Assembly (NCBI GenBank): GCA_049999725.1
Contig: JBNGIS010018025.1
Span: forward strand, 1 to 20,006
DNA from: Haplomitrium mnioides
Taxonomy: Eukaryota; Marchantiophyta; Haplomitriopsida; Calobryales
Reading direction: 5' to 3'
Length of the DNA: 20,006 nt
The position numbers and the translations under genes were made by a program. Position 1 is the stretch's first letter, and every line of letters starts with the position of its first letter. Below the pieces are notes generated by a model. That model searched no databases. It saw only the letters and a program-made list of their open reading frames with translations, and was not told the origin of the DNA. Below are positions 16,914 to 20,006 of the stretch, in pieces.

Positions 16914-18688
16914 TTAGTGTTTCGGGACGTTTTATGGGAGGGACTTTGCACCGAGTGGACCCCAACTTCTACTTACCAACTCTGGAGTGCTGCACAACCC
17001 TCAACAACACCCAAGCACACAACTCCAGTGCCCATAGATGCAGGTCACACCCCTTCTTCAGGCCTTAACCTCGAAATGTACCACTTGGAAGATAGGGGCA
17101 GATAGACCAGAGCATCTGATTCTGACCTCTTGGTGAGTCATTCAGCAACCCCCTTGCTCATTCACATGCATTTCTCAAGGACACACACACACAAGTGAAT
17201 AGACTTGCTAGTGAATAAATTCCAAAATATACTTCAGAGCCCAAACCTAGACTCAATCACTTTGTATATAGAAGGGGAATAGGCCCCAGCATCCAATTAT
17301 CATGATACAATACTGTTGGTCCTGACTTCCTCTGTCCAGGGTGTCATCAGGATTTGATAAAGGGAATGGAGGCCTTCTAAACTAAGAACTTCACAAAACT
17401 ACAAACAGAACACAAATCTAACAGTACACATAAACATACACATCTACACACACACCCTGTCCTGCCAACATTGCAGGCCTGTCCACCTCTTAAGAACCAA
17501 TCTCTCCTCCAACTTTTCTTCTGCAACTCTAGCCTTTCTCTCACGCCTCACCCACGCTCTCCCAGATAGTTTTTCAACTTCCCTCGCGAGAAGCCCTGAA
17601 TTTACTTCCTCAGGCTTGGAAGAGGATTTCTTTAACTTCCACCTCTGGAAGACAGTCCTCTCGACTGCTAGCCACCCACTTCACCTTGAGCTTCGAAGGG
17701 ATCTTCTCTGCAGTGCGCGGGCACTAACACAGCCACTCTTCTCTTGACTCCACAAGATTTTAACACCAACAACCTTCTCCAAATGTTGCTGGGACTAATC
17801 TCCTACACAAACCAAAGCTGAGCTGACACCAGGAACCCCCTTTGGCTGCCCCTAATGAAATACAGACTGAAAGAATCCTCCTCTCCTCTACTTGTTGGTC
17901 CACCTCCAAATGCTGGCTTGCCTTCACATGCAAGTACACCTGAGTAGTCTGAGCCTCTAGAGCCTCCTGCCCAGCGATTCCCAGCACTCCCTCAGTCCAC
18001 CTCCACCCTGTGATAGCATTCCCTCACGAGTACACCCCCTCACCAGAAGTCTCACCAGAACTCTCTCCTCCGTATCTCATTGCTTTCCTTGCACCCAAAA
18101 ACAGTCCCCATAGCTTCAGAGCGAGGTAGTCTAACCCCGCGCTCGTTTCCTCTCCAGCCTTGATGATTCATCACCGCCCTTCCATGGAAGTCCCTATTTC
18201 ACTTATTTGATGGTCGAGAGGTGCATCGCGCCTTTTTACATGACTTGTAGGTGAGATTCTTACCAGATCCACAGTCTAAAAATAGCACCAACATCTGCGC
18301 CTTGTTGTTTGCTATCCAACAAGACTGATTTCACGCGAAACCAACACATGTAGCTCTCGCAATCCGCATTTGAATCGGCATACCTTTTTGTTTTTGTTTC
18401 TTCCTCGTTATAGCTTCACAACCCGTGAGATTCTTCGGATGCCAAGTAGCTGACAGGTGGCGCGTCCCAGGAGCCCATTGGATTCCTCGGATACCGAAAC
18501 CAGTGAGATTCCACGGACGTTGGGCAGCTGACATGTGGCGCGTCGGGGTAGCCCGTTGGATTCCCGAGGGATCTCTAAGATTCTCGCAGATTCCCATAGG
18601 CCCGCATGAACGCCACATCTCCGCAAAATGCCCCGGAACCCCGCCATCGCTCTTCGGAATACCACAGGTCGCCATGTGTCTTCCCTTC

Positions 18689-18948
18689 CACGTCATCCGC
18701 ACAGCGCCGTCTGCCGCCGCCCTGCAAAGGGGTAGGCGGACCGTCGCCTTGACCAGATTCAGTAGTTGACCCAATGCTGACCCGCAGGAACCCTCGGACC
18801 CCACTGAACGACACGTCATCCGTCGCCGCACCGCTCCGCAAAGGGGTAGGCGGACTGACGCAGTTGACTGGAATCCGAAGTTGACTTGCGCTGACTCGTC
18901 TTTCGCGGATGCCACGTCATCCGCAAAGCCCTGACCCTCCGTATAAGA
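18689..18948. promoter_or_regulatory. CACGTCA and W-box cluster with a plus-strand TATA box (right LTR)
   Basis: The same cluster as in the left LTR. Here all three sites are full CACGTCA (18689-18695, near 18812 and near 18913), and TATAAGA is kept at 18942-18948. Confidence 0.4.
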
Positions 18949-18958
18949 ACCATGAAGA

Positions 18959-19582
18959 CTTCCACTTTTGCCCCCGTTGGATCGGTGAAATATCCTCTTT
19001 TCGGCACCCCGTCGTCCTTCTTTGGCCAGACCGTCGATATATCACCTTTCCAGTACCCCTTTTTCTCCTCTGGTCAGGCCCGTGATAGATTGCCTTTACG
19101 GCGCTCTTTCCTTGCCTCTTGTCGGATCGTTGATAGGTCATCTTTTTGGCTGCTCATCCCTTGCTTCTTCTGTTGGCCGGATCATTGACATATCACCTTT
19201 TCGCCGTTGTCCCCGCTTGTGCATCCAACAGATCCCTGTTAGCTGGGCTCCCCACATCGAAGGATGAATCGAAACCCTTTAAACTGGGGTTTCCACACCG
19301 GATGGCAGATCGGATCCCCCTAAAGTGGACTCACCTTGCCGCTTTATCGCCCTTTCGGCTCTTGCGTTCCTCTTCAGCCTAGACCTTCGACTTGCCACTG
19401 TTTCGATAGTTTCTGTCCCTCCTCTTGTCGGACTTTCGATTGATCTCCATTTCAGCACCTCGTTCTTCTTTCAACAGATTTCTGACATATCTCTGTTTCG
19501 GCACCGTTTCCCCTTGCTATCCAGACCGTCGATAGGTCACTGCTTCGGCGCCTTGTTCTTCAGGTAAAACCCTGTCTTATCT
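18959..19582. repeat. Degenerate 48-bp tandem array in U3 (right LTR)
   Basis: This is the LTR counterpart of the array at 12117-12740, at an offset of 6,842 bases, with the same unit boundaries and scattered transitions. Confidence 0.75.
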
Positions 19583-19875
19583 TCATTTCGGCATCCTCCC
19601 TTGATATAGGAACTGAGTCATTCTCTTCACCAAGGCATTGAAAAGTTTTCTGTAAGAACATTGAAGAAGTCTACTTTACCTAACTTGTGGGAAAGTTTGT
19701 TGTAAGAACGCCACGGATCCATGTCAAACTTTCAGATGACTTCCGATTCGAACTTTCAACTTGTCCTTCCTCTCGTTCGAATCTTCGGCTTGTCACCATT
19801 TCGTCCGCTTAATTAGCCCGCTTCGTAATCCAGTTTAACCTGTCACCCCACATTGTAAGATACTTCGGAACCACA

Positions 19876-19896
19876 CTAAGTGGGGAGCCCACTTAG
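19876..19896. other. Perfect 9-bp inverted repeat in the LTR (right copy)
   Basis: Unchanged counterpart of 13034-13054. Confidence 0.6.
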
Positions 19897-20006
19897 GAGG
19901 GCTACTTCCCGTGAGGGTTGCCATTTCTCCGCAGAGGTTCTGCGGACTCCCTGGGACTAACGCGTGTCCCCGAATCCCGTGAGATGTGCTAGGGCTGCCA
20001 CGTTTC

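Larger units (their letters stand above)
10006..20006 (-). mobile_element. Non-autonomous gag-only Ty3/gypsy-type LTR retrotransposon, right end outside window
   Basis: Two direct copies starting TGTCAGCCC at 10006 and 16850 align through 13164 and the window end, with an offset of 6,844 bases falling to 6,842. Orientation is minus: the gag-like frame, the PBS (next to the right LTR) and the PPT (next to the left LTR) all agree. The interior (14228-16849, about 2.6 kb) holds only gag, so protease, reverse transcriptase, RNase H and integrase must be supplied in trans. LTRs longer than the interior place it with large retrotransposon derivatives (LARD-like), though those are usually non-coding inside. 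It is inserted in the old element's integrase. If the LTR is 4,222 bp, the whole element is about 11 kb and ends near 21070. Confidence 0.85.
16850..20006 (-). repeat. Right LTR (5' LTR) of the young element, truncated by window end
   Basis: This is a direct repeat of 10006-13164 in the same orientation. For a minus-strand element it is the 5' LTR, whose U3 promoter would drive the gag RNA. About 1 kb of its outer end is expected past 20006. It also carries a 194-codon minus-strand open frame (18331-18915) broken by one stop in the left copy; I do not count that as a gene. Confidence 0.85.

Noticed and set aside
18331-18915. 194-codon minus-strand open frame in the right LTR
   Set aside because: The left LTR has the same frame broken by a TAG (TGG in the right copy). 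The region is GC-rich with open frames on both strands, and no protein motif is seen, so it is probably chance.

Overview
The window looks like nuclear DNA from a large, repeat-rich plant genome. This rests on nested Ty3/gypsy LTR retrotransposons, plant-type Ty3 PBS and RNase H/integrase motifs, very long LTRs, and differences that are almost all C/T or G/A transitions, as expected of methylated, silenced DNA. No intact host gene, tRNA, rRNA, CRISPR array or bacterial operon is visible. The lineage cannot be named from the sequence alone.

Layout. (1) 1-2340: an eight-unit 24-bp minisatellite whose unit is a palindrome (89-280), a decayed plus-strand protein gene of unknown family (about 407-1829), then a related degenerate 25-bp array (about 2107-2325). 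(2) 2340-5900: AT-rich DNA with a second decayed coding stretch on the minus strand (about 3110-4510) and otherwise nothing I can name. (3) 5900-10005, plus strand: an old, broken Ty3/gypsy element made of part of its 5' LTR (about 5900-7162), a decayed PBS, a gag-like pseudogene (7619-9156), then RNase H and the start of integrase (9317-10005). Protease and reverse transcriptase are absent. (4) 10006-20006 (runs off the end), minus strand: a younger relative inserted into the old element's integrase zinc-binding domain, exactly between its His-His and Cys-Cys halves. Its left LTR probably spans 10006-14227; its right LTR starts at 16850 and leaves the window. The roughly 2.6-kb interior holds only a gag-like gene, in one frame with a single amber codon, plus PBS and PPT. 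There is no pol, so this is a non-autonomous element with LTRs longer than its interior.

The old and young elements are homologous over the transcribed part of the LTR, the leader and gag, and lie in opposite orientation, so the window contains a diverged inverted repeat. The young element must rely on polymerase and integrase made by an autonomous relative elsewhere. The most unusual features are: gag with its zinc knuckle ahead of the capsid-like domain; an in-frame 81-90-bp gag repeat in which each unit repeats the element's own polypurine-tract sequence; a hydrophobic, membrane-segment-like gag C-terminus kept in both copies; a 48-bp tandem array and a CACGTCA/W-box cluster in the LTR; and the palindromic minisatellite that reads as the same octapeptide on both strands.
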